DNA of 64,000 nucleotides from G963662905 sp963662905 (lineage in GTDB: Bacteria; Bacteroidota; Bacteroidia; Bacteroidales; WRLA01), in the NCBI GenBank assembly GCA_963662905.2, contig CAXXFD010000004.1, forward strand, positions 496,001 through 560,000. The letters run 5' to 3'. Shown one piece after another: positions 8,870-17,707 of the stretch. Each line of letters begins with the position of its first letter. The first letter of the stretch is position 1. The notes beneath the pieces are model-generated. The model was not told the DNA's origin. It saw only the letters and a program-made list of their open reading frames with translations, and did not search any database. The position numbers and the translations under genes are program-made.

Positions 8870-9433
8870 ATGAAATACCTGATTGTCGGACTGGGAAATA
8901 TCGGATACGAGTATAAAAATACACGTCATAATATTGGTTTCAAAGTAGCTGATGCACTGGCTGAGGAAATAAAAGCAGAGTTCACAACCGACCGCCTGGC
9001 CAGTGTGGCAAAAGGCAAACTCAAAGGCAGGCAGATCGTCATCATCAAGCCGTCAACTTATATGAACCTCAGCGGAAAAGCATACCGCTACTGGCTCGAT
9101 AAAGAAAATATCCCCATCGAAAATTCACTGGTAATTGTCGATGAACTTGACCTCGAATCGGGCGTGCTGCGCCTCAGAGCTAAAGGCAGCGGCGGTTCGC
9201 ACAATGGCATGAACCACATTATCGAAACCCTGGGACATAAAAACTTTCCCCGCCTGCGTTTTGGTATCGGCGATGATTTTTCCAAAGGACGGCAGGTCGA
9301 TTACGTTTTGGGCGAATGGACTTCCGAAGAAAACGAAATGCTCACAAAAAGAATCCCCCTGGCACAGGACATCATCAAAAGTTTTGTGATGACAGGGATC
9401 AGCCGCACCATGAACTCATATAACAACAAATAG
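8870..9433 (+). CDS. pth: Peptidyl-tRNA hydrolase
   Basis: Releases peptides from peptidyl-tRNAs dropped by the ribosome; cytosolic. From the ATG at 8870 the protein has 187 residues. This start places the substrate-binding Asn at 10 and the catalytic His at 20 (in NTRHNIGF), the same numbers as in E. coli Pth. An upstream TTG at 8858 is less likely. Other motifs are STYMNLSG near 64-71, the Asp in VIVDELDL near 92, and KGSGGSHNGMNHI near 106-118. Confidence 0.96.
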   Translation: MKYLIVGLGNIGYEYKNTRHNIGFKVADALAEEIKAEFTTDRLASVAKGKLKGRQIVIIKPSTYMNLSGKAYRYWLDKENIPIENSLVIVDELDLESGVLRLRAKGSGGSHNGMNHIIETLGHKNFPRLRFGIGDDFSKGRQVDYVLGEWTSEENEMLTKRIPLAQDIIKSFVMTGISRTMNSYNNK

Positions 9434-9504
9434 TTTCTGACTTCTATATCAGGGCACTTCTCCCTTCCTCTTAAAAACCCTTCTCAATGTGCGGTTAAAT
9501 ACTG

Positions 9505-9512
9505 TATTTTTG
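9505..9512 (+). promoter_or_regulatory. -7 promoter element of the ABC-F gene
   Basis: TATTTTTG matches TAnnTTTG exactly. The predicted transcription start is near 9518, about 12 nt before the ATG. A clear -33 TTTG is not seen. Confidence 0.45.
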
Positions 9513-9529
9513 CGCTTTAAAGCAAGATT

Positions 9530-11476
9530 ATGGTTTCTGTTCAAAATATTTCGATACACTTTTCCGGCACTTATATTTTTAATAACGTTTCTTTCCTGAT
9601 CAACGATAAAGACCGCATCGGCCTGGTTGGCAAAAACGGCGCAGGAAAATCCACGCTCCTGAAAATTATCTGCGGCCTGATGGAAGCAGAAAAAGGCGAA
9701 ATTGCCAGTCCGAACGGAAGCACTTTCGGATACCTTCCGCAGGACAAAATCAGCAACAGCAACCTCAGTGTTATTGATGAGGCACGCCAGGCTTTTGCCG
9801 AAATAAACCGTTTGGCAGAAATCCGCGATAAAATTGGCACCCAACTTGCCGAACGGACAGACTATGAGTCCGAAGAATATCTTGGCCTGATACAGAAACT
9901 CAACGAAACAGAAGAAAAATTCAATCTCCTCGGCGGAAATTCTGCCGAAGGCGATTTGGAAAAAATCCTGATGGGGCTGGGTTTTGAACGCAAGGATTTC
10001 CTGCAACCGGTCCGCACCTTCAGCGGCGGCTGGCAGATGCGCGTGGAACTGGCAAAACTCCTGTTGCAGCGCCCCAACGTATTGCTGCTTGATGAGCCTA
10101 CCAACCACCTTGATATTGAATCCATTCAATGGCTGGAAGATTTTCTGGTCAATTATTTTGGCGCCGTGGTGCTCGTTTCGCACGACCGCGCTTTTTTGGA
10201 TGCGGTAACCAAGCGTACGCTGGACATCAGCCTGGGGCAAATCCACGACTATAAAGCCAGTTATTCCGAATATGTGCAGATGCGCGAAGAACGGCGCGAA
10301 TCCCAAATGAACACTTACAACAACCAGCAGAAGCAAATAGCTGATATTGAAAGGTTTATTGAACGTTTCCGTTATAAAAACACCAAAGCCAAACAGGTTC
10401 AGTCGCGGGTGAAGATGCTCGAAAAAATGGACAAGGTCGAGATTGACCAGTTCGACAATGCCCACATCAGTTTCCGCTTCCCTCCTGCCCCGCACAGCGG
10501 AAATATCGTGCTGGAAGCCGAGGGCTTATCAAAAAGCTATGGCGAAAAGGAAGTGCTGCGCGATCTGGAATTTATTATGACCCGTGGCGAGAAAATCGCA
10601 TTTGTGGGCAGGAACGGTGAAGGGAAAACCACACTTTCGCGCATGGTTTTGGGCGAACTGGATTTTTCCGGAATGTTAAAAACCGGTCATCTGGTAAAAA
10701 TTGGATATTACGCACAAAACCAGGAAAATATGCTGGATATGGAAAAAACCGTTTTCCAGACTATTGACGATGAGGCTGTAGGCGATATGCGTGCACGGGT
10801 CAAGGGCTTGCTCGGTTCTTTCCTTTTCTCGGGCGATGATCTCGACAAAAAAGTAAAGGTGCTATCGGGTGGTGAAAAAGCACGCCTGGCATTAGCCCGC
10901 TTACTGCTCGTTCCGGTAAACCTGCTGGTTTTAGATGAACCTACCAACCATCTGGATATGCGCTCAAAGGATATTTTGAAATCGGCTTTGCTCCAATACG
11001 ATGGCAGCCTGATTCTGGTTTCCCACGACCGCGATTTCCTGCAAGGACTGAGCGACCGCGTATTTGAATTCCGCAATAAAAAAATCAGGGAATACAAGGG
11101 AGATATTGCTTATTTCCTCGAAAGCCGGCGTTTGGAACACCTGAAAGACTTAGAAGAAAAAAAGAAAAAAGCAGCAGACGGTCAACAAAAAGGCGTTTCA
11201 GAAAACAAGATCAATTACGAAAAACGCAAACAACTCGATCGCGATAAGCGCAAAATCCAGTCACGCATCGAAAAATGCGAAGAAGAAATGATGGCGCTTG
11301 AAGAACAGATTGAAGAATACGACCAAATGATGGCCGAACCGGAAAAACACCAAAAAAGAATAAACGACGGAAGCCTCTACAAAGAATACGATGCCCTGAA
11401 AAAAAAGCTGGAGGAAGTCACCGAAAACTGGGAGGAATGGCACAGCAAGCTGGAGGAAATTGAAGAGATGATTTAA
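9530..11476 (+). CDS. ABC-F family ATPase (Uup/YbiT-like, ribosome-associated)
   Basis: A soluble protein of 648 residues with two ABC cassettes and no membrane segment, as in ABC-F translation factors. Cassette 1: Walker A GKNGAGKST at 34-42, signature TFSGGWQMR near 164, Walker B LLLDEPTNHLD near 185. Cassette 2: Walker A GRNGEGKTT near 361, signature LSGGEKARLA near 446, Walker B LVLDEPTNHLD near 465. The inter-domain linker (about 245-305) is charged, and the C-terminus (about 540-648) is a Lys/Glu-rich coiled coil like that of Uup. An antibiotic-resistance role (ARE type) is possible but cannot be shown here. Confidence 0.93.
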   Translation: MVSVQNISIHFSGTYIFNNVSFLINDKDRIGLVGKNGAGKSTLLKIICGLMEAEKGEIASPNGSTFGYLPQDKISNSNLSVIDEARQAFAEINRLAEIRDKIGTQLAERTDYESEEYLGLIQKLNETEEKFNLLGGNSAEGDLEKILMGLGFERKDFLQPVRTFSGGWQMRVELAKLLLQRPNVLLLDEPTNHLDIESIQWLEDFLVNYFGAVVLVSHDRAFLDAVTKRTLDISLGQIHDYKASYSEYVQMREERRESQMNTYNNQQKQIADIERFIERFRYKNTKAKQVQSRVKMLEKMDKVEIDQFDNAHISFRFPPAPHSGNIVLEAEGLSKSYGEKEVLRDLEFIMTRGEKIAFVGRNGEGKTTLSRMVLGELDFSGMLKTGHLVKIGYYAQNQENMLDMEKTVFQTIDDEAVGDMRARVKGLLGSFLFSGDDLDKKVKVLSGGEKARLALARLLLVPVNLLVLDEPTNHLDMRSKDILKSALLQYDGSLILVSHDRDFLQGLSDRVFEFRNKKIREYKGDIAYFLESRRLEHLKDLEEKKKKAADGQQKGVSENKINYEKRKQLDRDKRKIQSRIEKCEEEMMALEEQIEEYDQMMAEPEKHQKRINDGSLYKEYDALKKKLEEVTENWEEWHSKLEEIEEMI

Positions 11477-11482
11477 AAATAA

Positions 11483-11520
11483 AAAAGACCTGACAGGTTT
11501 TTAAAACTGTCAGGTCTTTT
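11483..11520. terminator. Bidirectional intrinsic terminator
   Basis: A perfect 14-bp stem, AAAAGACCTGACAG (11483-11496) with CTGTCAGGTCTTTT (11507-11520). The A/T flanks make it usable from both sides. It separates the converging ABC-F and M16 peptidase genes. Confidence 0.9.
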
Positions 11521-11543
11521 ATTATAAAACCAAAAACCCTAAT

Positions 11544-14378
11544 CTATCCCTGCTTATCCAGCATCGGATTTTTCTTCGAATTTTCAGTACTTTCCGGCAG
11601 CAAAATCAGCTCTATATGGTCTTTACCAAAGAAACGTTTGGCCGCTTTTTTGATGTCCTTGGCATTCAGTTTTTCCACCATCTGCTCATAGTTTTTATAA
11701 TCTTCAACAGGCGTACCGTATTTATCCATATTTTGAAGCTCCCTCAACCAGCTGCGGTTTTCTTTCAGTGACTCGCGATAAGTTTTCAGAAGGTTCTCTT
11801 TAACACCTTTCAGGTCTTTGGCTGCAGGTCCTTCCTTCTTGAGTTTTTCGATTTCGCGATAAACAATATTTTTAAGATTTTCGGCATTTTCCGGATCGCA
11901 ATCAAAATAAATGGTCACGGTATAATGCTCATAAGGGAACTTATTCTGACTGACGCTGCAACGTACGCCATAAGTGCCGCCTTCTTCTTCACGGATTGTT
12001 TCCGTATAGCGGATATCCAGCACGTCAATCACTGAAGAAAGCAGCATGCGGTCATAGGCATTGTCATAGTCAAACTCATCGTTGAATTCAACGTAAACCG
12101 TTGCTTTTGGTGTTTCCATTGGGCGCTTGAATGATTTTTCAACAATTCCTTCCGGTGGACGGATGCCATGGTCTTTGTACGATTCATTCCGTTTTACTTT
12201 CGGCAAACCGCCAATATATGTCGAAATCAGTGGTTTGGCTTCTTCAGGATCAATATTCCCTACAAAATAGAAAGTAAATCCGGAAGGATCGCCAAAGCGT
12301 TCTTCAAAGATATAGCGCATATCATCGGCATTGGCTTCTTCGAGACGTTCTGCGGTAAGCGGCTTCACACGTGGATGATAATTTGCCCCAATGACCTGTG
12401 CACTGTCCATTAAAGTAGTCATTGGATTGGAAGAACGGTTTTGCAGGGATGCTTTGATACGCGACATAAATGCTTTAAATGCCTGGTCATCGATACGCGG
12501 GTTGGTAAAATTCAGGTAAACCAACTGCAATAATGTTTCCAGATCTTTTGGCGTAGTACTTCCGCTCATTCCTTCTTCATTGCCACGGATATAATTATAT
12601 AGACGAACCATTTTGCCGGAAAGTGCTTTATCCAAGGCAATACGGTCAAAAGCGCCCAAACCCGACTGGTCTGCAATATCAGAAGCAAATTGAGCTGAAA
12701 TCAATTCATCATTCGGATACAGTGATGTTCCTCCCAGGCTATAGGCCGACATAAGAATTTCATCATCTTTAAAATCAGTGGGTTTCAATACAACTTGCAC
12801 GCCATTTTCAAAAGTCCAGCTTGTTGTTCCCAGCTCTTCATCAACAGATGATGAGACAATACTTCCGGCAGCAGGTACTTCCTCTACCAGCGGACGGTCC
12901 ACAAACTTATCCACATAAGCTTCAACTTCTGTATTGTCGGCTTTGTTGATTGCAGCCATAACTTCTTCTGATGTTGGGATTTCCACGCCTTCTTTATCAG
13001 GGCCTGTGATGATTACCACACGGTTTTCGTCCGTAATCCAGTTTTTGGCCAGCTGGTTCATTTCATCAAGGCTGATGCCCGGAAGCTCCTTCTGAGTGAA
13101 TTCATAATCAAATTCAACACCGGGAACCGGTTCATTTTCAAGGAAATTACCAAAATATTCCCAAATATACTCAGAGCTTTTCCGCTTATTGCGATCATTA
13201 TACACCTTCTCTATCTGAGCCAGAACATCCGATTTTGCACGCTCCAGTTCCCCTTCAGTAAAACCAAAACGCTTCACCTTTTGGTTTTCAGTAATCATGG
13301 TTTCCAGCGTAGGCAATGCCTGAATATTCTTGGCAAGTGCAAAAAGAATATAAGCATCTTTGGTGCGCACCAGCGATGTATATACAGAAACGCCATAAAT
13401 AAACGGATTGCTTTCCTGTTGGAGCAATTCACCCAAACGGGCATTTACCATACTGTTGTAGAGCTGTTGCTTGATCGATTCACGATAATAATCCATGCCT
13501 TTTTCTTTGACCGGATCATGTTTATAATACACCTGTACCATAGTGTTGGTTGCTTCAGGATCGGTTTCAACAGCAATCAGTGTTTCTTCGTGGCCTGGAA
13601 CTTCAGAATAGGTGCGTGGACGTGGCGATTCAACTGCCGTACGTTGTGAGAACTGCTCCTTGATTTTTTCTTCAATGATTTGAGGATCAAAATCACCCAC
13701 AGCGATAATCGCCTGAAGATCGGGACGATACCAATCGTTATAGAATGAACGCAGGGTTTCATACTCAAAATTATCAATGATGTCGATATCACCAATAACA
13801 TCATGCGTAGCATATTTTGAATCCTTGAAAAGCACTTTGTTGTAGCGAGTGCTCATGCGGAAATCCGGGCTACGGCGCGAACGCCATTCTTCGTGGATTA
13901 CGCCACGTTCGTTGTCAATTTCTTCTTCTTCGTAAGATACGCCCCCGGCCCAATCATAAAGCACCAGCAAAGAGGTATCGATATTTTCAGCCACATCGGT
14001 CGGAACTTTCTGAAGCATATAAGCCGTTACATCATGCGAAGTAAAAGCGTTGATTTCCGGACCGAACTTCATACCGATCGACTGAAGATAATTGATGATG
14101 TCGTGCTTTTCAAAATGCTCTGTGCCATTAAAAGCCATATGTTCGCAAAAATGCGCCAGGCCATTCTGATCCGGGTTTTCAAGGGTTGCCCCGGCGTTTA
14201 CGACCAAATAAAACTCTGCCCGGTTTTCAGGTTGGGCATTTTTTCGAATGTAATAAGTCAAACCATTATCGAGTTTGCCTACAATTACATCAGGATCCAT
14301 TGGAACCTTCTTTTGTTGTGCCTGCGCAGATAACCCCATGATTATCAATGCCAGGGCAAACAGAAAAACTTTTTTCAT
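11544..14378 (-). CDS. Secreted M16 family zinc metallopeptidase
   Basis: A peptidase of the pitrilysin/PqqL group, 944 residues. A signal peptide (MKKVFLFALALIIMG, cleavage near residue 20 after SAQA) directs it to the periplasm or outer membrane. The inverted zinc motif HxxEH is HFCEH at residues 76-80, and the distal Glu ligand lies in the GVIHEEW region near 155. The C-terminal half repeats the M16 fold without the motif, as is usual for a fused two-part enzyme. Likely role: peptide degradation for nutrition or quality control. Confidence 0.93.
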   Translation of the reverse strand: MKKVFLFALALIIMGLSAQAQQKKVPMDPDVIVGKLDNGLTYYIRKNAQPENRAEFYLVVNAGATLENPDQNGLAHFCEHMAFNGTEHFEKHDIINYLQSIGMKFGPEINAFTSHDVTAYMLQKVPTDVAENIDTSLLVLYDWAGGVSYEEEEIDNERGVIHEEWRSRRSPDFRMSTRYNKVLFKDSKYATHDVIGDIDIIDNFEYETLRSFYNDWYRPDLQAIIAVGDFDPQIIEEKIKEQFSQRTAVESPRPRTYSEVPGHEETLIAVETDPEATNTMVQVYYKHDPVKEKGMDYYRESIKQQLYNSMVNARLGELLQQESNPFIYGVSVYTSLVRTKDAYILFALAKNIQALPTLETMITENQKVKRFGFTEGELERAKSDVLAQIEKVYNDRNKRKSSEYIWEYFGNFLENEPVPGVEFDYEFTQKELPGISLDEMNQLAKNWITDENRVVIITGPDKEGVEIPTSEEVMAAINKADNTEVEAYVDKFVDRPLVEEVPAAGSIVSSSVDEELGTTSWTFENGVQVVLKPTDFKDDEILMSAYSLGGTSLYPNDELISAQFASDIADQSGLGAFDRIALDKALSGKMVRLYNYIRGNEEGMSGSTTPKDLETLLQLVYLNFTNPRIDDQAFKAFMSRIKASLQNRSSNPMTTLMDSAQVIGANYHPRVKPLTAERLEEANADDMRYIFEERFGDPSGFTFYFVGNIDPEEAKPLISTYIGGLPKVKRNESYKDHGIRPPEGIVEKSFKRPMETPKATVYVEFNDEFDYDNAYDRMLLSSVIDVLDIRYTETIREEEGGTYGVRCSVSQNKFPYEHYTVTIYFDCDPENAENLKNIVYREIEKLKKEGPAAKDLKGVKENLLKTYRESLKENRSWLRELQNMDKYGTPVEDYKNYEQMVEKLNAKDIKKAAKRFFGKDHIELILLPESTENSKKNPMLDKQG

Positions 14379-14629
14379 AATGCAGTTAATTAGGTGATGT
14401 TATAAAGTGATTTAATTCATTACTGTTTCAAGGAACTGGCTCAGCTACTGTTATGCTGCACCTTCAATCATTTGGCAGCTACAAAATTAAGAAGAAAATA
14501 CATATCCCGACTTTGTGAAAATGCATCATTTTATACTTTCAGCCAATTTAGCAGGAATTTATAAAAGTACAAAAACCCATAGTTTCACCATTATAAAACT
14601 ATGGGTTTTGGAATTAAACGAAAAAGAAT

Positions 14630-14896
14630 TTATCTGATTTTCGTCATCTTTTTGATGTCAAAGGTTTGACCATTTACTGAAATGGAATAGAAATACATGC
14701 CCATCGACATGGCTTCAGTGTTCAGGTAATATTCATAAGTGCCTTGGGGCATTGCACCGAGATTTTCTTTCTTGATTAGCTGACCGGAAGCATCCATCAC
14801 GCTGATTTCCACATTTCCTTCCTGCAAAATCCTGTAGGAAACCACTGTGCTTTCACTGAATGGGTTCGGGCTGTTGCCAATCAGTTCGGCTTGTTT
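14630..14896 (-). pseudogene. Orphan T9SS type A sorting domain (gene remnant)
   Basis: Reading leftward from the stop at 14899-14897, the frame codes for GNSPNPFSESTVVSYRIL, continues through GTYEYYLNTEAMSMGMYFYS and ends KKMTKIR. This is a nearly complete 70-90-residue T9SS C-terminal sorting domain. It lacks an ATG, a signal peptide and any passenger, and a stop codon precedes it in frame. Its missing 5' part should lie where the tandem Asp-box genes now sit, so rearrangement or duplication at this spot probably removed it. Confidence 0.7.
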
Positions 14897-14918
14897 TTAT
14901 TGGGTTAATAATGTTGCC

Positions 14919-16187
14919 TTACCTTTTGATAAACTTCCGGCACAGCAATTCCTTATTGGTTCGTACCCTCGCAAAATACAGCCCAACAGGCAGGTGGCCA
15001 ATGTCTATTTGAAGTTTTTCTTCTGACACAAATTTTCGTTCAAATACTTTTTTGCCTTCTGAATTAGTGAGTCCAACATATATTGGGCCTGTGCTTGTTT
15101 TTCCTTCAAATAAAATGTTCAAATACTTACTTGAAGGATTAGGATACAATTTTAACAGGTAATCTTTGCCCGTTTGTTTTATTAGCGGCAAAGCTGTAAT
15201 AAGCGGATCAATACTTTTTACCACAGAATTGCCCCCAAAACCATAAATATGGCCGTTGGTAGCTATCTCAAGTTCTGTTGCGCCTATCAGTTGTGAGGGC
15301 TTGGATAAAACCTCAAAACTGTAGCCATTGTCATAAGACACCAGGTTCCAGTAGTTTGCAGCGATATATATATCGTCATTTTCAGCAATGGCAATATCAG
15401 TTACTTGCACGGATTCCAAAATCAGCTCAAGCGAGTCGCCACCTTCATACAAGGCATATAAACCAGGTGTTTGGACATTATAATTCATCGTCCACCAGTC
15501 CCCGGTAAACACTTCATTGTTTGAATTTACGGCCACAGCGCATACCTGGTGGTTTACCAAACCGATATAGTTCCAGCTTTTGCCCCAATCTTCTGATTTA
15601 TAAAGGCCGCCATCACCACTATAATACCCATGTACCCCGGCATATAGACATCCGTTATTATCAAGGGCAATATCACTGACATAGGGCTCAAGTTGAGCTG
15701 CCATGTAGGTTGAATCCCAATTTTTTCCCCTATCATAGGAATAAGCCACGAAAGGCCCTTCGCTAGCCCATTGGCTAATAAAAACAGTATCGACGCCCAC
15801 ACAGAATATTTTAACAATATTGACCTCTAATGGTGGATGTAACGATATCCAGTCCTCTCCATTGTTTTCACTGTATATCAATACATCAAAACCATTTTTC
15901 CCCACATAGATATGCCCCTTACTGTTCATGCCTATGGACAGCACGCCATGGTTTTGATTATCATATACACATTCCCAACTCTGCCCGTCATCCATAGAGC
16001 GGTAAACCCCGCCTGTTTCACCATGGCATCCCGTACCCACAAAAATATGGCCTTGCTGGTTTAAGGCCATACATCTAATAGTAACACTGTCGGGGAAAGC
16101 TATCCGCTCCCAAAAATCCTGTGCATGGAGCATTGGCGCAAAGCTTATCAGCATGAGGGCAAGGAGGAGGTTGGTTTTGGTTTTCAT
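14919..16187 (-). CDS. Secreted Asp-box (BNR-like) repeat protein with T9SS sorting domain, copy 1
   Basis: A 422-residue protein. The signal peptide (MKTKTNLLLALMLISFAPM) is cleaved near AHA|QDF. The middle is a beta-propeller-like series of Asp-box motifs (YRSMDDGQSWE near 65, YSENNGEDW, YSYDRGKNW, YKSEDWGKSW). The C-terminal T9SS domain starts at LYPNPSSKYLNI and ends CRKFIKR, so the protein should cross the outer membrane by T9SS. No sialidase catalytic set (Arg triad, FRIP) is apparent, so a glycosidase role is unsupported. It is a paralogue of the next gene, with the first 30 residues almost identical. Confidence 0.88.
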   Translation of the reverse strand: MKTKTNLLLALMLISFAPMLHAQDFWERIAFPDSVTIRCMALNQQGHIFVGTGCHGETGGVYRSMDDGQSWECVYDNQNHGVLSIGMNSKGHIYVGKNGFDVLIYSENNGEDWISLHPPLEVNIVKIFCVGVDTVFISQWASEGPFVAYSYDRGKNWDSTYMAAQLEPYVSDIALDNNGCLYAGVHGYYSGDGGLYKSEDWGKSWNYIGLVNHQVCAVAVNSNNEVFTGDWWTMNYNVQTPGLYALYEGGDSLELILESVQVTDIAIAENDDIYIAANYWNLVSYDNGYSFEVLSKPSQLIGATELEIATNGHIYGFGGNSVVKSIDPLITALPLIKQTGKDYLLKLYPNPSSKYLNILFEGKTSTGPIYVGLTNSEGKKVFERKFVSEEKLQIDIGHLPVGLYFARVRTNKELLCRKFIKR

Positions 16188-16346
16188 TGTTTGTGCCTTT
16201 TATAATAATCCGGGTATAAAATTAACTATAACTTGATTAACATCAAATTGGTTTTGAATGGTTTGCCGTATCGGTAAAAACTTGCACCAGTACAAGAATC
16301 AGGAAATTTTGCAGATGATTCATTTTGGTTGGGTATTAATAGTGAA

Positions 16347-17615
16347 TTAGATTTTTATAAACTTCCCGGTATATACAGTGCCCCGGACCTGGAACCGGAT
16401 AAAATACAGGCCTGCTTTTAATGTACTGATATCAAGCGGCTGGGCAATATGGGCATGCTCAAAGCAGGCTAGGTGTTTGCCTTCAATATCAAAAACCTGA
16501 AGGGCAAAGCTCTCATCAATGATATCGCATATATCTTTGTTGACCGTAATGAAATTACCGGCCGGATTTGGAGATATAACTATTGAAGGACATCCCGGTA
16601 CAAATTCTATTTTTTCTATTTCTGTGATAATTTTATCCCTGCTTTTTACAATAAAACTTGAGCTATACCCATAAACATGGCCGTTATTGGCTGCAACCAT
16701 CTCTATTGGAGCGGGAAGAAATGATCCAGACAATAATTCGCAATTCTGCCCTTCTTCATCAAACAAAAAAGAACAATAAGCTGCCGCTACATAAATATTG
16801 TCCTGTTTATCAATAAGAATATCGGTAAAATTTCTCATTTCAAAAGTCAACTCAGGCGTACTGCTCCCTTCGAACACTGCATACATGCCCGAAACAAGGG
16901 AGTCGTACATCACGTACCAATCGCCTGTAAAAACCTCATCCTTGCTGTTTATGGCCATGGCTCCCACCTGGTGGTTGAGCAGTCCCGTATATTCCCAGGT
17001 CCGCCCATAATCCAGTGAACGGTAAAGGCCGCCCTGATCCCTGAAATAACAATTGAGGCTTACGTACAGCTCACCTTTACTGGTAAGTCCAAAATCTGAT
17101 ATATATTCTTCGCTCTTTCCTGTCACCAAGCAAGTATTCCAGCTTTCCCAGTTATTAAATGTATATGTAATTTGGGGGCCTATTGAATTTCTGTTGCTTA
17201 TATAAACCGTATCAGTACCAATAAAGAAGATCTTTGCTATTGTCCCGTATTCTAATGTTTGGATTTCAAGAATATCCCAGTTTTCTCCATTGTCAGTGCT
17301 GATAATTACCTTATTAAAACCATTTTTCCCTACATATATCTCATCCTTACTGTTGATTGCTATTTCCCTAACCCCATGGTTTTGATTATCATAAACACAT
17401 TCCCAGCTCTGCCCGTCATCCATTGAGCGGTAAACACCGCCGGATTCCCCGCTTTTCCCAACACCAATAAAAATATGCCCCTGTTTATTGGTCGCAATGC
17501 AGCTTGCTGTTACGCTATCGGGTATTTCTATCCGCTCCCAAAAATCCTGTGCATGGAGCATTGGTGCAAAGCTTATCAGCATAAGGGCAAGGAGGAGGTT
17601 GGTTTTGGTTTTCAT
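16347..17615 (-). CDS. Secreted Asp-box (BNR-like) repeat protein with T9SS sorting domain, copy 2
   Basis: Also 422 residues with the same architecture as its neighbour: the same signal peptide, the same first Asp-box segment (YRSMDDGQSWECVYDN), then Asp-boxes such as ISTDNGENW and YRSLDYGRTWE, and a T9SS domain beginning ISPNPAGNFITV and ending GKFIKI. The coding start regions of the two copies differ by only two bases over the first 69, while the core is much more diverged and the sorting domains are largely different. This suggests gene conversion or selection on the 5' part. Function unknown; probably a surface or released protein. Confidence 0.88.
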   Translation of the reverse strand: MKTKTNLLLALMLISFAPMLHAQDFWERIEIPDSVTASCIATNKQGHIFIGVGKSGESGGVYRSMDDGQSWECVYDNQNHGVREIAINSKDEIYVGKNGFNKVIISTDNGENWDILEIQTLEYGTIAKIFFIGTDTVYISNRNSIGPQITYTFNNWESWNTCLVTGKSEEYISDFGLTSKGELYVSLNCYFRDQGGLYRSLDYGRTWEYTGLLNHQVGAMAINSKDEVFTGDWYVMYDSLVSGMYAVFEGSSTPELTFEMRNFTDILIDKQDNIYVAAAYCSFLFDEEGQNCELLSGSFLPAPIEMVAANNGHVYGYSSSFIVKSRDKIITEIEKIEFVPGCPSIVISPNPAGNFITVNKDICDIIDESFALQVFDIEGKHLACFEHAHIAQPLDISTLKAGLYFIRFQVRGTVYTGKFIKI

Positions 17616-17707
17616 TTTAAATATTTTTGTTATTCTTCTAAATAAAAACAGGCATTACTCTAATAAATTACACAGAAAAATCCAATCATATATTTTAAAA
17701 CATTACC

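Noticed and set aside
9449..10495. A 348-codon open frame on the minus strand opposite the ABC-F gene
   Set aside because: It lies wholly antisense to an intact, motif-complete ABC-F gene, and its product is rich in Phe/His/Ile with no domain.
14919..17615. Sialidase function for the two Asp-box proteins
   Set aside because: Asp-boxes occur in many beta-propellers. The catalytic arginine triad, FRIP motif and nucleophile tyrosine pattern of sialidases were not seen.
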